Notes: generated by a model not told the origin, from the letters alone. A stretch of DNA of 64,000 nt from Plotosus lineatus (GCA_024760905.1 CM045733.1:34310001-34374000), one strand, 5' to 3'. Numbered from the stretch's first letter, positions 1 through 11,574 are shown. Numbers and translations: made by a program.

Positions 1-375
1 ACCATCCAAATTCTCCTAAATCACCACAAAACATGTGGTCAGTGTGTTCTGGGTGAATGGATACAAGGTATACTTTCCTCGGCATAGGTCAGGATAGAGG
101 GAATTGTGGATAGAGTTCCAAAGGAATAGCATATTTCTGGTAAAATTCCATAAATTTTATGAAACTTTCCATGTGATTTTAAGAGAGGGAATTTTGGAAA
201 TATTTCAAATTGAAAATGGGAATTTCTTTGAGAATCAATTGGACTTTATGGAAATTTAATGGAAATTTCTGGGCAATTTATATAAATTGTACCATACAAA
301 CATTTGTCATACAAATGGTCATTTAGGCATTCATTCATGCCAAACCACTTAATCATACAAGGGATTCACTGACGC
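1..375. other. AT-rich intergenic DNA, no gene
   Basis: No coding signal is seen. Positions 120-290 are rich in degenerate GGAATTT/GGAAATT words on both strands, as in an old, diverged simple or satellite-like repeat. No boundaries could be set. Confidence 0.4.
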
Positions 376-492
376 TGGAGGAAACTCACCAAACACATGG
401 TGTACTGTCACAGAAAAGCCCCCTCACCGAGTCCAAGACTTGAACCCAGGAGCTTCTTCCTGTAAGGACGACATACTAACTAGTTACCAAGT
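376..492 (-). mobile_element. Degenerate tRNA-derived SINE (type A head)
   Basis: Read on the minus strand, the segment resembles the head of the type A SINE seen at 10484 and 52130. It has a decayed B-box-like stretch (complement of tcaagacttgaaccca at about 440) and the downstream GGAGTTT-like region. It is short and heavily mutated, so this is an old remnant. Confidence 0.45.
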
Positions 493-744
493 CTTTATTT
501 ATTTTATCAAATCTAGTAAACATCTGTGTATGGCAATGAAAAATCATTGAAGATATCACACAACAAAAACACAAAAACATTTTCAGGTGTCAATGCTTTA
601 TACTTATGCCAGTGTTAAAAATGTGTCGAAGACAGAATAGTTAAATAAGTGTTACAGTGTATTGGTTACATTGACAGGTTTCAACTTGTGATGTATTTCC
701 TGCCAAATTCAACTTAATACCTCCATTTCACTGGAGCACGGCAT

Positions 745-1015
745 GCAATGATCATGGCGGAAAGGTACGGAACGCAGTCTATGGAAGAGCTTCGGCATTT
801 TTATACGGAAATTGGGTGAAGACCCTACGGAAAAGTAGAAATTCTTACACTCTCGGAATACTTTCGAAACTTTCACAACATGTGCGGAACAGGCACAACA
901 AAGTATGCCAAAACTACGGTACAACGTCGGAATAAGTATGAATTGCAAAGGAAGACTTTCAGATAATTCACGGATCATTCACGGAAAGCATGGAACACTC
1001 GAGGAATAACTGCAG
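745..1015 (+). repeat. Left subterminal CGGAA-motif cluster of the Harbinger element
   Basis: The pentamer CGGAA, or close variants such as ACGGAA and TCGGAA, recurs roughly every 15-30 bases, mostly in one orientation. The same motif style fills the right flank of the element. Harbinger Myb-like proteins are known to bind terminal and subterminal DNA, so these are plausible recruitment sites; that role is inferred. Confidence 0.5.
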
Positions 1016-1369
1016 CACTAATCCATTTGAGAAAGAAGAGCTTCAGAATGATTGCTGAAACACGCAGAATGAAAGTGGGACTGAGGAATACCTGGTGTAA
1101 CCAGTTTTCAATTCAGAAAAATTTGAAAAAGATCAAAAGATTAGCACTTGATTCTGTATATAAATACTTGGATTCGACCAAGGAAACTCATTCTGCCAAG
1201 TTAAGACATACTGAAAACACTTCAAGAAGCTCTCCCAAAATGGACAAGGCTAGAGAAAAGGCTGACTTGCAGCTGCTCCACATGCTGCTGTTGCTTCACG
1301 AATACAATGAAATGCAACATCATCATTGACTGCAATAGATAAGAAAACTGAAGGAAATACACAACAAAA

Positions 1370-2337
1370 CGCTTCTGGGTACGTCCATGGCTGAGGGTGG
1401 AATGAAGAATTGGTCTTTGGACTATGACAACCTTTTGGAAGAGCTCCATTTCGAAGACTAGCAGTACTTCTTCAACTATCTCCGGGTCCCACCTGATCTG
1501 TTCAATGAGTTTCTGATGGTTTTGGCTCCTCGACTGACAAAGAAGGATACGAACTTCAGAAGCGCACTCAGTCCTGGTTTGAAACTAGCTGTCACCATGC
1601 GTCATCTGGCTTCGGGCAAGAAGTATCCAACTCTGGCCTTCAACTTCAGGGTATCTCATCACACCATTGCAAGTTTCCTCCTAGAGGTCTGTAAGGCCAT
1701 CATCGATTACTACAAATATGAGGTCATACAGTGTCTACATACTGTGCAGGAATGGAAATCACTCAGCTGGGATTTCCAGGATAAATGAAACCTACCTCAT
1801 GCTGTTGAACCCTTGGATGGTAAACACATCACCATTAAAAATCCACCATCTTCTGGAAGCCTTGACCTTAACCTCAAGGGATTTTTCTCCGTTGTTCTGC
1901 TAGCACTGGTAGACCCCAACTACAGGTTCCTATCGATAGACGTCGGTGGTATGGACCACATGTCTGATGCCCAGATATTCAATGCCTCGGAGCTTAAAGA
2001 ATGCATCGAAGATAGTACCATCAACTTCCCTACACCAGAGCCTCTGCCTCAAGACCACACTGACATGTCATACTTTATTCTTGGGGACAATGCTTTTGCT
2101 CTCAGGAAGTACCTTATGAAGCCATATTCCAGGCGAGGCCTTACAGAGGAAGAATTAACGTACAACTACAGGATATCCAGAGCATGTCGAGTCGTTGAGA
2201 ATGCATTTGGCATCTTGGCCAATCGCTGGCAGTTCCTACTGTCTACACTGCAACAAGGACCAGATGTCGTCAGACTTATGGTTCAAGCTGCTGTCTGTCT
2301 TCACAACATCATGAGGATGAGATACACTGTCACCTAG
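1370..2337 (+). pseudogene. HARBI1-like PIF/Harbinger transposase, broken
   Basis: This would be the DDE nuclease (DDE_Tnp_4 type) that cuts and integrates the element. Most of the protein lies in one frame from about 1408 to 2337, interrupted by TAG at 1459 and TGA at 1786. A frameshift near 1400 separates an upstream piece reading RFWVRPWL. Family landmarks in order: NLLEEL and YLRVPPDLF, then GLKLAVTMRHLASG (helix-turn-helix region), LDGKHITI (first Asp), MSDAQIFN (second Asp), LGDNAF, and RVVENAFGILANRW (catalytic Glu region) before AAVCLHNIMR at the C-terminus. Two nonsense codons and a frameshift make it non-functional. The family call is secure. Confidence 0.85.
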
Positions 2338-2919
2338 GATGCAGTGTTGGACTGAGAAGATGATGACCACAACATTATTCCAGGCCAGTGATGTGAAACA
2401 GCTAATATGCATAACTTGGAACATTTGGTGGGTCCCAACAGAGACACTGTAGAGGCCAAGAAACAGCGAGAGTACCTGAAGCTCTACTTCAACAGTGAAG
2501 TTGGACAAGTCTCTTGTAAACACTGTAAACACTGTGATGTCCTTCATTGAACTCCCTATGTATATGCTGGTTTCTGTTCTTGATGTAATTGTGTTTTCAT
2601 ATTGACCCTTGGTTATATTAAAGCTTTTTTTAAATTTTAACTTTGTCATGTTACTGCCTTGTGTCAATATGTTCCTATTATTTGCACCTTCAATAACTCA
2701 TTCCTAACTACAAAACATGCACAGAAGACAAAACCACAGTGATTATAATTTCAAAACTTTAATACATATTAAATATTAAAAAAGAAAACAGAAAAAAATT
2801 GAAATCAAAAACACAATATCACAGTTCACTAGTGGAGTTTGAGTCCTCTAAGTTCTCACAACACCATCTGAGCACACTGGAAATGTTTGACAGGCTGGGC
2901 TCACTATCACTTGTGTCTC

Positions 2920-3965
2920 TAGCCGCAGGGGTGGTTGCAGGTGTTGATGTACAGGTAACTAGAGGGCAACTGACTGGTCTGCTGAGTTGATGTTACTGCT
3001 CTCCTGCAGACGACGTGGATTGCTGAGTCCACTGTTATGTAACCCACCTCGCGTCTTGAGATCCCCAAACAGACATGGGTGGACCAGACAGCTGTGTGGG
3101 CCACTGCATCAGTGGGGGCTGCCAGTACTGCTGCTGCTGCCACTGGTGGTGCTGAGATGGTTGTTGATGCTGATGCTGAGAAAGCTGCTGGTAATGTTGC
3201 TGTGTTACTGTGCATACTGCTGAGGCTGGAGCTGCTGCATAGGAGGTGGTTGCTGCTGCTGCATCTCCAAGGCTTCAGCTCTGTTCAAGCAGTCATTCAG
3301 AAGCTCTTGGATCTTAAGTTTGGCATGCCAGTGTAACAGGCGTTGCTGCAAGTGGGGTGATGGGTGTTGGCTCTTCTAATGCTGCCAGCTGGCGGTCAAG
3401 AGGTGGAATGTCTTCTGTCCCCTCTGACGTTGATGGCAGGGGAGGTTCTCCAGTGGTCATGGATTTGGAACCACCGGAGTCAGTTGCAGCAGCAATCTTA
3501 GCTTCCAGAGAAACAATGTTCCTCCTCTGTACCTCGACAATGTATGGACAGAGGAAGCTAAAGCTTTCATAAATCCACTTGTCCCTCTGAGACATGTTCA
3601 TGTCAGCTTGTCCCGACTTCCAATGTCTCAGTTTACCCAGCCTCGTCCGCACACTCTGGAACCACTGCTTCAGTTCATCGTCTGTCTTCTCCATACGTGA
3701 CGCCTGATCAGCCCAGAGTTTGGCCTTCATGTGTTTGTCTGTCCAAGATTTGAGCTTTGTGTTGTATAGGCACTCGTTCACCTAAATGAACTCCACCATG
3801 AGCTGTTCTTCATCATCATTCAGTTTTATATATCTTCTGGCCTTCTTGCTTAGGGCAGCGGCGACATCGGTGTCAAATACAGAAGCAACATCAGACTTGG
3901 CGTCGACATCGACTTCTTGAACACGAGGCTCTTCTACTGGGGTTTCCGGTGTTGGAGACCATGGT
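2920..3965 (-). pseudogene. Harbinger Myb/SANT-like DNA-binding protein, broken
   Basis: Minus-strand companion of the Harbinger transposase. The N-terminal part reads SPTPETPVEEPRVQEVDVD, then an acidic stretch, then a Myb/SANT-like (MADF-like) domain: DDEEQLMVEFI, an in-frame TAG at about 3782, NECLYNTKLKSW, and LWADQASRMEKTDDELKQWF. After a frameshift near 3340 a helical segment (KIQELLNDCLNRAEALE) leads into a Gln/Pro-rich tail (MQQQQPPPMQQLQPQQ), which continues after another shift to about 3000. No start codon survives. The domain order matches the second protein of animal Harbinger elements, which carries the transposase to the nucleus and the DNA ends (family knowledge). Confidence 0.7.
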
Positions 3966-4069
3966 CACTTGGTAGTAGTCTTCCTCTAGGCTTTCAGCAT
4001 TGTAGCATTGCTGGAAATGAATGGTGCTTTGTCTTCCACGCCTGTATTTATAGTAGAAGCAAGTTCCGT

Positions 4070-4600
4070 GAGTGCTCCGTAACTCCTCCGTGCTGTCCGT
4101 AACTAATGTAAACGTCCCATATTTATTCCATGACCATTCCGCTTTGTTCCATGCAATGGTCAAGGATGTTTCGCTGTCTTCCTTGGTTATTCCCGATCTA
4201 TTCCGTACCTTCCGTCCTGGAGCGTGAGTGTTCTGTGGTCATTCGTGCATGAACACAACTGTTCCGTAGCCACTTTTGACCTTACGGAAGAGTAGGGAAA
4301 ACTTGCGGAAAACATATGGAACACTTGCGGTATAAAAGGAAAGACTACGGACCAATGTAGAAATGACGGAATGTTTATGGAAGGACTACGGAACGTCATT
4401 TCACCCCACGGAACACTCATGGAATTTTTTTCCGTGAACGTGCTTTTGAACATGCTCAAAAGCATGTTCATGGAATATTTTGGCCTGCCAGAAGCATACG
4501 GAAATGGAGGAAGACTTAAGGAATAACTACAGAATCACACGGAATGATATGGAAGATAAGGGAATAATTGCGGAATGTTTGTGGAATGTTTCCCTCCCCT
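4070..4600. repeat. Right subterminal CGGAA-motif clusters of the Harbinger element
   Basis: TTCCG/TTCCAT words (motif on minus) dominate 4070-4260, and CGGAA words (motif on plus) dominate 4270-4600. The switch in orientation is abrupt. A short palindrome, gaacatgct-caaa-agcatgttc, sits at about 4448-4470. No gene is present here. Confidence 0.5.
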
Positions 4601-4601
4601 G

Positions 4602-7600
4602 AATCGCCACCTTATCGTGGTGGTGGGGTTTGCGTGACCTAATGATCCTAGGAGCTATGTTATCAGGGGCATAGTGCCCCTGGTAAGTTCAGCCAAGGCA
4701 AACAAGTCCTGGGTAAAGGTCCAGACGAAGTGCGATTCAGAAGACCCTTATGACTGAGAGACATACAAGAAAGCATTCTCCCTTGCCCGGATCCGGGGTT
4801 CCTCCCTGGAGCCAGGCCCGGGGGAGGGGCTTGAAAGCAAGTGTCTGGTGGTCAGGCTTCTGCCCATGGAGCCTGGCCGGGCCTAGCCCGAAAAGGAGAC
4901 ATGGGACCGCCCTCCCATGGACCCACCACCCATGGGAGGAGTTTTAGGGGTTGGGTGCAATGTGAGTTGGGTGGCAGCTGAAGGCATCTGTTCTGTCAGA
5001 CTGATCCTCGGCTACTTACTCTGACCCTCGGGACATGAAATGTCACCTCTGTGGCAGGGAAGGAGCCTGATCTGGTGCATGAGGTGGAGAGATACTGACT
5101 AGATATAGTCGGGCTCACCCCAACGCATAGCTTGGGCTCTGGAACCACCCATCTTGAGAGAGGCTGGACCTTATTCTATTCTGGAGTTACTCATGGGGAG
5201 AGGCGGCGAGCCGGTATGGGCATTCTTGTTGCCCCCCGTCTCGGGGCCCAAATGTTGGGGTTCTCCCCAGTTCACGGAAGGGTAGCCCTCCGTCTTCGGT
5301 TGGGGGGATGGGTCCTGACTGTTATTTGTGCTTATGCACCAAATGACAGTTCAGAGTACCCACCCTTCTTGGAGTCTTTGGGGGTGTGTTGGAGACCGCT
5401 CCCTTGGGAGACTCACTCATTGTCTTGGGAGACTTCAACGCCCATGTGGGCAACGATAGTGTGACCTGGAAGGGTGTGATTGGTAGGTACGGCCTCTCCA
5501 GTCTGAACCTGAATGGTGTTTCGTTGTTGGACTTCTGTGCTCGTCACAGTTTGTCTATCACGAATACCATGTTTGAACATAAGTGTGCCCATAAGTGCAC
5601 TTGGCACCAGGACACCCTAGATCGCAGTTTGATGATTGACTTTGTAGTCGTGTCATTGGACTTACGGCCGTATGTTCTGGACACTCGGGTGAAGAGAGGA
5701 GCTGAGCTGTCTACCAATCACCACCTGGTGGTGAGTTGGCTTCGGTGGTGGGGGAGGCTGCCTTCCAAACCTGACAGGCCCAAGTGTGTAATCAGGGTCT
5801 GCTGGGAACATTTGGCGGAGTCCCGTGTCCGAGAAGCCTTTAACTCCCACCTCCAGCAGAGCTACAACCATGTCCGGGAGGAGGTGGGGGACACGGAATC
5901 CGAATGGGCCATGTTTCGTGCCTCCATTGCTGAGGCGGCAGCCCGTAGCTGTGGCCAGAAGGTTGTCGGTGCTTGTTGTGTCACTAACCCTTGAACCCGG
6001 TGGTGGACACCTGTGGTGAAGGGGGCTGTCCAGCTGAAGAAGGAGGCCTTTCGGGTTTTATTAGCCTGTGGGACTCCCAAGGCAGCAAACAGGTACTGGT
6101 AGGCCAAATGTGCTGCAGTTGAGGCTGTCGCAGATGCAAAATCTCGGCTTGGGAGGAGTTCGTTGAGGGCCTGGAGAGTGATTAACAGTTGGCCTCAAAA
6201 AGGTTCTGGACCGCTATCCGATGCCTCAGGAGGGGGAAGCAGTTCTCTACAAACACTGTTTACAGTGGGACTACCTTGGTTGACATGTCTCTGCAACATC
6301 GCGTGGTCATCAGGGGCTGTACCTCTGGATTGCCAAACTGGGGTGGTGGTCCCAATTTTTTAGAAGGCGGACCGGAGGGTGTGTTCCAATTATCGGGGAC
6401 TCACACTCCTCAGTCTACCTGGGAAAATCTATGCAGGGGTACTAGAGAGGAAGATCCGATCGATAGTCGAACCTCGGATTCAGGAGGAACAATGTGGTTT
6501 TCGTACTGGCTGTAGCACTCTTGACCAACTCTAAACACTCCACAGGATTTTGGAGGGGGCATGGGAGTTTGCCCAATCTGTCCACATGTGTTTTGTGGAT
6601 TTGGAGAATGCTTTCGACCATGTCCCTCAAACAATCTTGTGAGGCGTGCTCCGGGAGTATGGTTTTCCGGACCCGTTGCTACGGGCCATTCGATCGCTGT
6701 ATCACTGGAGCCAGAGTTTGTCCGTATTGGTAACAACAGGTCGAATTTGTTTCCGGTGGGAGTTGGAGTCCGCCAAGGCTGTCCTTTGTCACTGATTCTG
6801 TTCATAATTTTTATGAACAGAATTTCTAGGCGCAGTCAAGGCGTTGATGGGTTCTGGTTTGGTGGCTATCGGATCTCGTCTCTGCTTTTTTTGGATGATG
6901 TTGAACTTTTGACTTCCTCAAGTCAGGACCTCCAGCTCTCATTGGAGCCGAGTGCGAAGCAGCCGGGATGAGGATCAGTACCTCCAAGTCCGAGGCCATG
7001 GTTCTCAGTCGGACAAGGGTGAAATGCACCCGCCGGGTCGGGAATGAGGTCCTGCCCCAAGTGGAGGAGTTTAAGTATCTTGGGGTCTTGTTCACGAATG
7101 AGGGAAGGATGGAGCAGGAGATCGACAGACAGATCGCTGCAGCTTCTGCTGTTCAGCGGAGCCTGTACTGGTCTGTCGTAATGAAGAAGGAGCTGAGCAG
7201 CAAGGCGAAGCTCTCAATTTACCAGTCGATCGACATTCCAACCCTCACCTATGGTCACGAGTTTTGGGTAGTGACTGAAAGAACAAGATCGCGGATACAA
7301 GCGTCTAAAATGAGCTTCCTTCGCTGAGTGGCAGGGTTCTCCCTTAGTGATAAGGTAAGAAGCTCTACCATCCGTGGAGAGCTCTGAGTAGATTCGCTGC
7401 TCCTCCGCATAGAGAGGGGCCAGTTGAGGTGGCTCGGGCATCTGGTCAGAATACCACCCGGACGCCTTCCTGGTGTGGTGTTTCGGGCATGTCCAACCGG
7501 GAAGAGACCCCGGGGTCGACCTAGAACAAGCTGGATGGACTATGTTTCTCGGCTTGTCTGGGACAGCCTTGGTGTCCCCCCAGGAGCGTTGGAGGTAGTG

Positions 7601-7673
7601 GCTGGGGAGAGGTACGTCCGGACCTCTTTGTTTAGGTTGCTGCCCCCACGACCTGACCCTGGACTTAGCAAAA

Positions 7674-7710
<37 letters not shown>
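4602..7710 (+). mobile_element. Near full-length APE-type non-LTR retrotransposon (LINE), inactive
   Basis: It starts near gaatcgccaccttatcgtgg, a GC-rich 5' leader, and ends in a (TGA)n tail at 7674-7710. Endonuclease pieces lie at about 5130-5990: VICAYAPN, then in another frame LGDFNAHVGN, later IDFVVVSLDLRP and TNHHLVV. Reverse transcriptase pieces lie at about 6490-7000: FVDLENAFDHVP, VGVRQGCPLSLILF, and FLDD in place of the usual FADD. The C-terminal part (6968-7678) reads EEFKYLGVLF, LTYGHEFWV, RWLGHLVRIPPGRLPG and GRPRTSWMDYVSRL. At least five frameshifts and TGA stops at 7325 and 7386 break it. The clade was not settled; I or Nimb type is possible. A younger-split relative occurs at 35902-39975. 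Confidence 0.8.
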
Positions 7711-8149
7711 TTTGCAAATTTTTGCTTCCGTAAGTCTGCTCTGCTCCAGTGAAATAGGGGTATACATATATTAAAAAGAAATGCCGAGTCTAAGAGAAAA
7801 AAGCTATTGCAATTCATACTTTGTAATGATTAACCATATTTTATTTCATTGCAAGCTGTGACCCATGTGAGGTTCTGAACAGTATTAATTGTACACAGAT
7901 CAGCATGGGTGCATTGCACAGAATTATTTGATTCTTAGATGTGGCCTCATTATATGCAGTTGTAAAAAAGAAATACTGAACACAATGAGAAGCAGACAAA
8001 AAAAAATCCCAACAACAACAGTGAGCAACGATTAAAGACAGATCACTTTCTAATCACTAATTCAAGCCAGTCATTTAAGTATATTATTCTAAAGGTAATC
8101 TTCCATATACTCTGATGTAAATTAAAAGGTAAAGTCTGTTGGAATTTTT
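7711..8149. other. Intergenic, nothing recognised
   Basis: AT-rich unique-looking sequence with no coding signal or repeat identified. Confidence 0.4.
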
Positions 8150-8432
8150 ATATGCCAGCCTAGTGACTCATCAGGCTGGTGCTTATCCTCGGTTTCCATA
8201 GCATGAAGCGACCAGGAGTTCACCTCCCCTGGATGGGACGCTAGTCCATCACACATTACCTTCCCAGTATATTTTTACTGGTACCCATTTATACTGCTGG
8301 GTGAACAGAAGCACACTTGTGGTTAAGACCTTTCCCAGGGGTCTTAGCACAGTGGGAGTCTAACTGGGATTTGAACACACAAACTCCCGATCATGAGCGC
8401 AGCACCCTATCCACTACGCTACCGTCATCCTA
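8150..8432 (-). mobile_element. tRNA-derived SINE, type C
   Basis: On minus the head reads ggtagcgtagtggatagggt (A box) followed by a tRNA-like B region near ttcaaatccca. The body then reads back through the conserved words ctgctgggtgaacagaag and catcaggctggtgcttatcc. The same body recurs at 50706-50998. Two copies sharing more than 250 bp support the repeat call. Confidence 0.7.
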
Positions 8433-8587
8433 GTTTTTTCCTCTAGTTCATCTGGTTAATGTTCTGTCACTATATGTATATATATATTTCTTCTTTCCCC
8501 TCTTTTCAGGGGTTGCCACAGAGAATCATCTGATTGGAAATGGAACATGAACCAGCCTTTACCACCAGGCCACCACTGCAACTGCAA

Positions 8588-8612
8588 CGTGTGTGTGTGT
8601 GTGTGTGTGTGT
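8588..8612. repeat. (GT)n microsatellite
   Basis: About 12 GT units. Confidence 0.95.
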
Positions 8613-8659
8613 AAACTACATTCCACGACTCGGACGCTGGTTATATAAATATACTCACC

Positions 8660-8661
<2 letters not shown>

Positions 8662-8710
<49 letters not shown>
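8662..8710. repeat. (TA)n microsatellite
   Basis: About 24 TA units lying directly against the 3' end of the minus-strand SINE at 8711. Confidence 0.95.
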
Positions 8711-8711
<1 letters not shown>

Positions 8712-9066
8712 TGTCTGTCTTCCTTTCGGCTTTTCCCCTTTTACTCGGGAGTCACCACAGCGAATCATCTGATTCGCACGTTTGAATTGGCAGAGGGTTT
8801 TTTTTACGTCGGATGCCCTTCCTGTCACAACCCTTTTAGCAAGGGATAGAAACATGCTGACGACTTTGCAGCCTACTCTTTACGAAAGTCAGCAATGGTT
8901 CTTTTACATGCCTCTCACCATAGACAGTGAGAGACATGGCCTGCCTTTGATAACCCAGTTAGCTGCACTGGGGGGGGACAGTGACAACCTTGTGGAGAGT
9001 GGGACTCGAACCCCCAACCTTTGGATCAGCGATCCAGCGCCCTATACCACTAGACCACCACTGTAT
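8711..9066 (-). mobile_element. tRNA-derived SINE type B with RTE-like tail
   Basis: The minus-strand head carries an A box (tggtctagtgg) and a B box (ggttcgagtcc-like, ending gggactcgaaccccca on plus). A central domain follows (ggttatcaaaggc, ctctcactgtctatggtgag). The 3' part reads gacaggaagggcatccgacg, then gattcgctgtggtgactccc and aaaagccgaaagg. Those last two pieces match the 5' leader and the 3' terminus of the RTE copies in this window. Nearly complete. Confidence 0.85.
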
Positions 9067-9283
9067 ATACATGGCAAGTAGATTTAAACAACCAGTGTCC
9101 GACTCGTGACCTGGAGTTTACACCTGCGCTTTGTTGCATGTGTCTGTGATGGACAAGCCCACACCTGGGTATGAGTCTGTAGTCAGTGTGGAAGGTTATA
9201 TAGTTGCTAATGTTCTGGAATGAGGTCACTGGGATGGACGAGGTGTCATGGTTTGGGCTAAAATCAGTGACAGACATTATATA

Positions 9284-9287
9284 AACA

Positions 9288-9330
<43 letters not shown>
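9284..9330. repeat. (CA)n microsatellite
   Basis: About 20 CA units. Confidence 0.95.
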
Positions 9331-9331
<1 letters not shown>

Positions 9332-10120
9332 GAGCCCTTTCATTCTGAAAACAAACTCATTCATCTTAATTAGGTTTTTGGTTAATGTCCTTAAAACTGT
9401 CTGTTGGATTTGAATCATTTTCTTTACATCTTAATCGTAAAATTGTACAGGCCTTAAATAAATTTGTGTGTTGCGTTGGCAGTTAAGTGTTGTGTAAATC
9501 AATGTATTAATGAAGGAATGAAACTCATCTGAGCAAGTTGTTATGTTAGTTATTATGATAGCTGGCTGTAATGAGGACAGTGTGACATGCCCACCCAGCC
9601 CAGTACATAGTAAAGCTTTGATCAAGAGATTATTGAAGAGGAGTAAATGCAATGTGGGTTGAGGATATACGAACTTGTGTGGTCTGAAAAGATCTGTAAT
9701 ATTTCTGAGAAAATAACTTGATTTGAGCACTATTTGAAATATTCTAATCAAGAAACTGCATATTTGGCTTGTAAAGTAGGTGTGTAAGTGTAGGCCTGCA
9801 CTAGAACAGATGTCTTATCAATTAAACTGGGGGAAGACAGATTCAGTCCCATAGCTACCCAAGAAAGTCTTTCAGCCTCAGGAAGCAGGACAGTGCAACA
9901 CCCAAAAATAAACACTTCAGGAATTGATGTATACCTTGCTATTGAAAACTACCCTATACAAAACACTTTGCTTGTCATTTTGCCAACATGTCTGGGAAAG
10001 ACATTTTAATTCTCATGTACCAGGGAGTAATTTCTATGACTCTAACACTTGACAACCAAGGGTTACTCTAAACAGCTGATAGATAAATAGATGCATGGAT
10101 GAAGGGATGGATGAATAAAC
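9331..10120. other. Intergenic, nothing recognised
   Basis: No gene, RNA or repeat family could be supported here. Confidence 0.4.
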
Positions 10121-10121
10121 G

Positions 10122-10208
<87 letters not shown>
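10121..10208. repeat. (GATA)n microsatellite
   Basis: About 21 uninterrupted GATA units. A second GGAT-rich run follows at 10300-10342. Confidence 0.95.
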
Positions 10209-10483
10209 GTCTCTATCTACAGTAGCTATCTCTGTGAGTCGCTCTGGATATATGCTGTAAATGTGGATGGGTAGTGGATCTGGACAGATGGGTGGATGGA
10301 TTGATGGAGAGATGGATGGATGGATGGATGGATGGATGGATGGACAAGACAGATAGGCGAATAGGCATAATTCTGCAAACCAAACCCTCAAGTGACAGGA
10401 ATAGCTTACAGGAAATGGCAGAGTATTGTTCTATTATACAGTATTGCTTGTATAAAAATTATCTGTATGGAAGAGTTGGCGGC

Positions 10484-10815
10484 ACGGTGGCGTAGTGGTT
10501 AGCACGTCCGCCTCAGAGCGCAAGAAGGCCTGGGTTTGATTCCCAGCCTGGGCGTGTCCATGTGGAGTTTGCATGTTCTCCCCGTGCTTGCGTGGGTTTC
10601 CTCCGGGTGCTCCGGTTTCCTCCCACCATCCAAAGACATGCACAGTAGGTTAATTGGCCGTTCTAAATTGCCTGTAGGTTCGCACCGTGCAGAAGGCAAC
10701 GGCAAACCACTGCACTAGTCCTGCCAAGAAAACCTCCATGAAGATGATAACCAGGGCGTTGTCCTTCATGGCGGGTCGCCAATGGTCGTTATATGACTCA
10801 GGCACTTGATAAGTA
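10484..10815 (+). mobile_element. tRNA-derived SINE type A with GATA tail
   Basis: The head contains tggcgtagtggttagcacg (A box) and gggtttgattcccagcc (B box). The body carries the common fish SINE words gtttgcatgttctccccgtg, gtgggtttcctccgggtgct and ccaaagacatgcacagtagg. The tail reads ggcaacggcaaaccactgca, then atggcgggtcgcc, and ends in tagatagatgg. The same head-tail pair occurs inverted at 52130-52478, which confirms the unit. Confidence 0.9.
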
Positions 10816-10924
10816 GATAGATGGAAGAGTTATCACAACCAAAACCTTACCTCTGTCCTTCTATCAAAAGTAAACAACTGACATACGCACAACAAAAGAT
10901 GTGGATATTTTGAGTACTTCATCT

Positions 10925-11072
10925 TTTGTTAAGGTTTTGGGATGCTGGAGCCTATCTCAGCTGACTCCAGATGAAGGTGAGGTACACCTGGAACAGCTTG
11001 CCAGACCACCACAAGGCCAACACACACACAGACACACACACACACACACACACACAGACACACACACACACA

Positions 11073-11165
<93 letters not shown>

Positions 11166-11345
11166 CCTATGGGCAGTTTGGAACAACCGATTAGCCTAAT
11201 GTGCATGTCTTTGGACTTTGTGAGGAATCCAGAGTACCTGGAGTGAATTAAACCAAGCACAGGGAGAACATACAAACTTAAAACAGAAACGCACTTGCAG
11301 GAATGGGGTTGAATCCAGGACTTTCTTGCTGTTGGTGAAAGTATG
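10925..11345 (-). mobile_element. SINE type A with L2-like tail, internally expanded by (CA)n
   Basis: Plus-strand order is tail first: ggatgctggagcctatctcagctgactcc, then the middle, then the degenerate head (aatggggttgaatccaggact). The stretch that is CA-rich in sister copies (47650-47690, 48525-48545) is here replaced by about 140 bp of CA/CAGA repeats. Confidence 0.8.
11020..11164. repeat. (CA)n with CAGA interruptions, inside a SINE
   Basis: A long perfect CA run from about 11078, preceded by CACAGA interruptions. Confidence 0.95.
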
Positions 11346-11505
11346 CACTATGCCATGTTTGGAGTAAAGTGGTAAAAATGTGAAAATAAACCCTTTTAAG
11401 CATGAAAGTGGATCTGGTATACTTTGGGGTTGTGTGATAGCCAATGGCATTGAAAGCTCTGTAGAGATAAATACAGAAATAGATTTTTGTAAAGAGCAAA
11501 TTGTG

Positions 11506-11508
<3 letters not shown>

Positions 11509-11574
<66 letters not shown>
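11509..11574. repeat. (CA)n microsatellite
   Basis: About 30 CA units. Confidence 0.95.

Larger units (their letters stand above)
700..4601. mobile_element. Decayed autonomous PIF/Harbinger DNA transposon
   Basis: Two converging pseudogenes fit the two-protein layout of PIF/Harbinger elements: a HARBI1-like DDE transposase on plus (about 1370-2337) and a Myb/SANT-like protein on minus (about 3965-2920). Both flanks (745-1015 and 4070-4600) are packed with CGGAA-type words, suggesting subterminal binding repeats. Terminal inverted repeats and a 3-bp target duplication were not identified, so the outer limits are approximate. The right limit is set by the start of a LINE at about 4602. Confidence 0.7.

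Noticed and set aside
2987..3336. Plus-strand Leu-rich frames at 3.0-3.3 kb
   Set aside because: Antisense of the Gln-rich tail of the Harbinger Myb-like protein (CTG/CAG-rich).
8960..9066. tRNA gene
   Set aside because: A and B boxes are present but no cloverleaf or anticodon arm folds convincingly, and the unit repeats with SINE bodies; the same holds for the other SINE heads.
10929..11275. Cys-Val or Thr-His repeat proteins
   Set aside because: Translations of (CA)n/(GT)n microsatellites, as also at 13.8, 23.6, 26.9, 40.2 and 56.1 kb.
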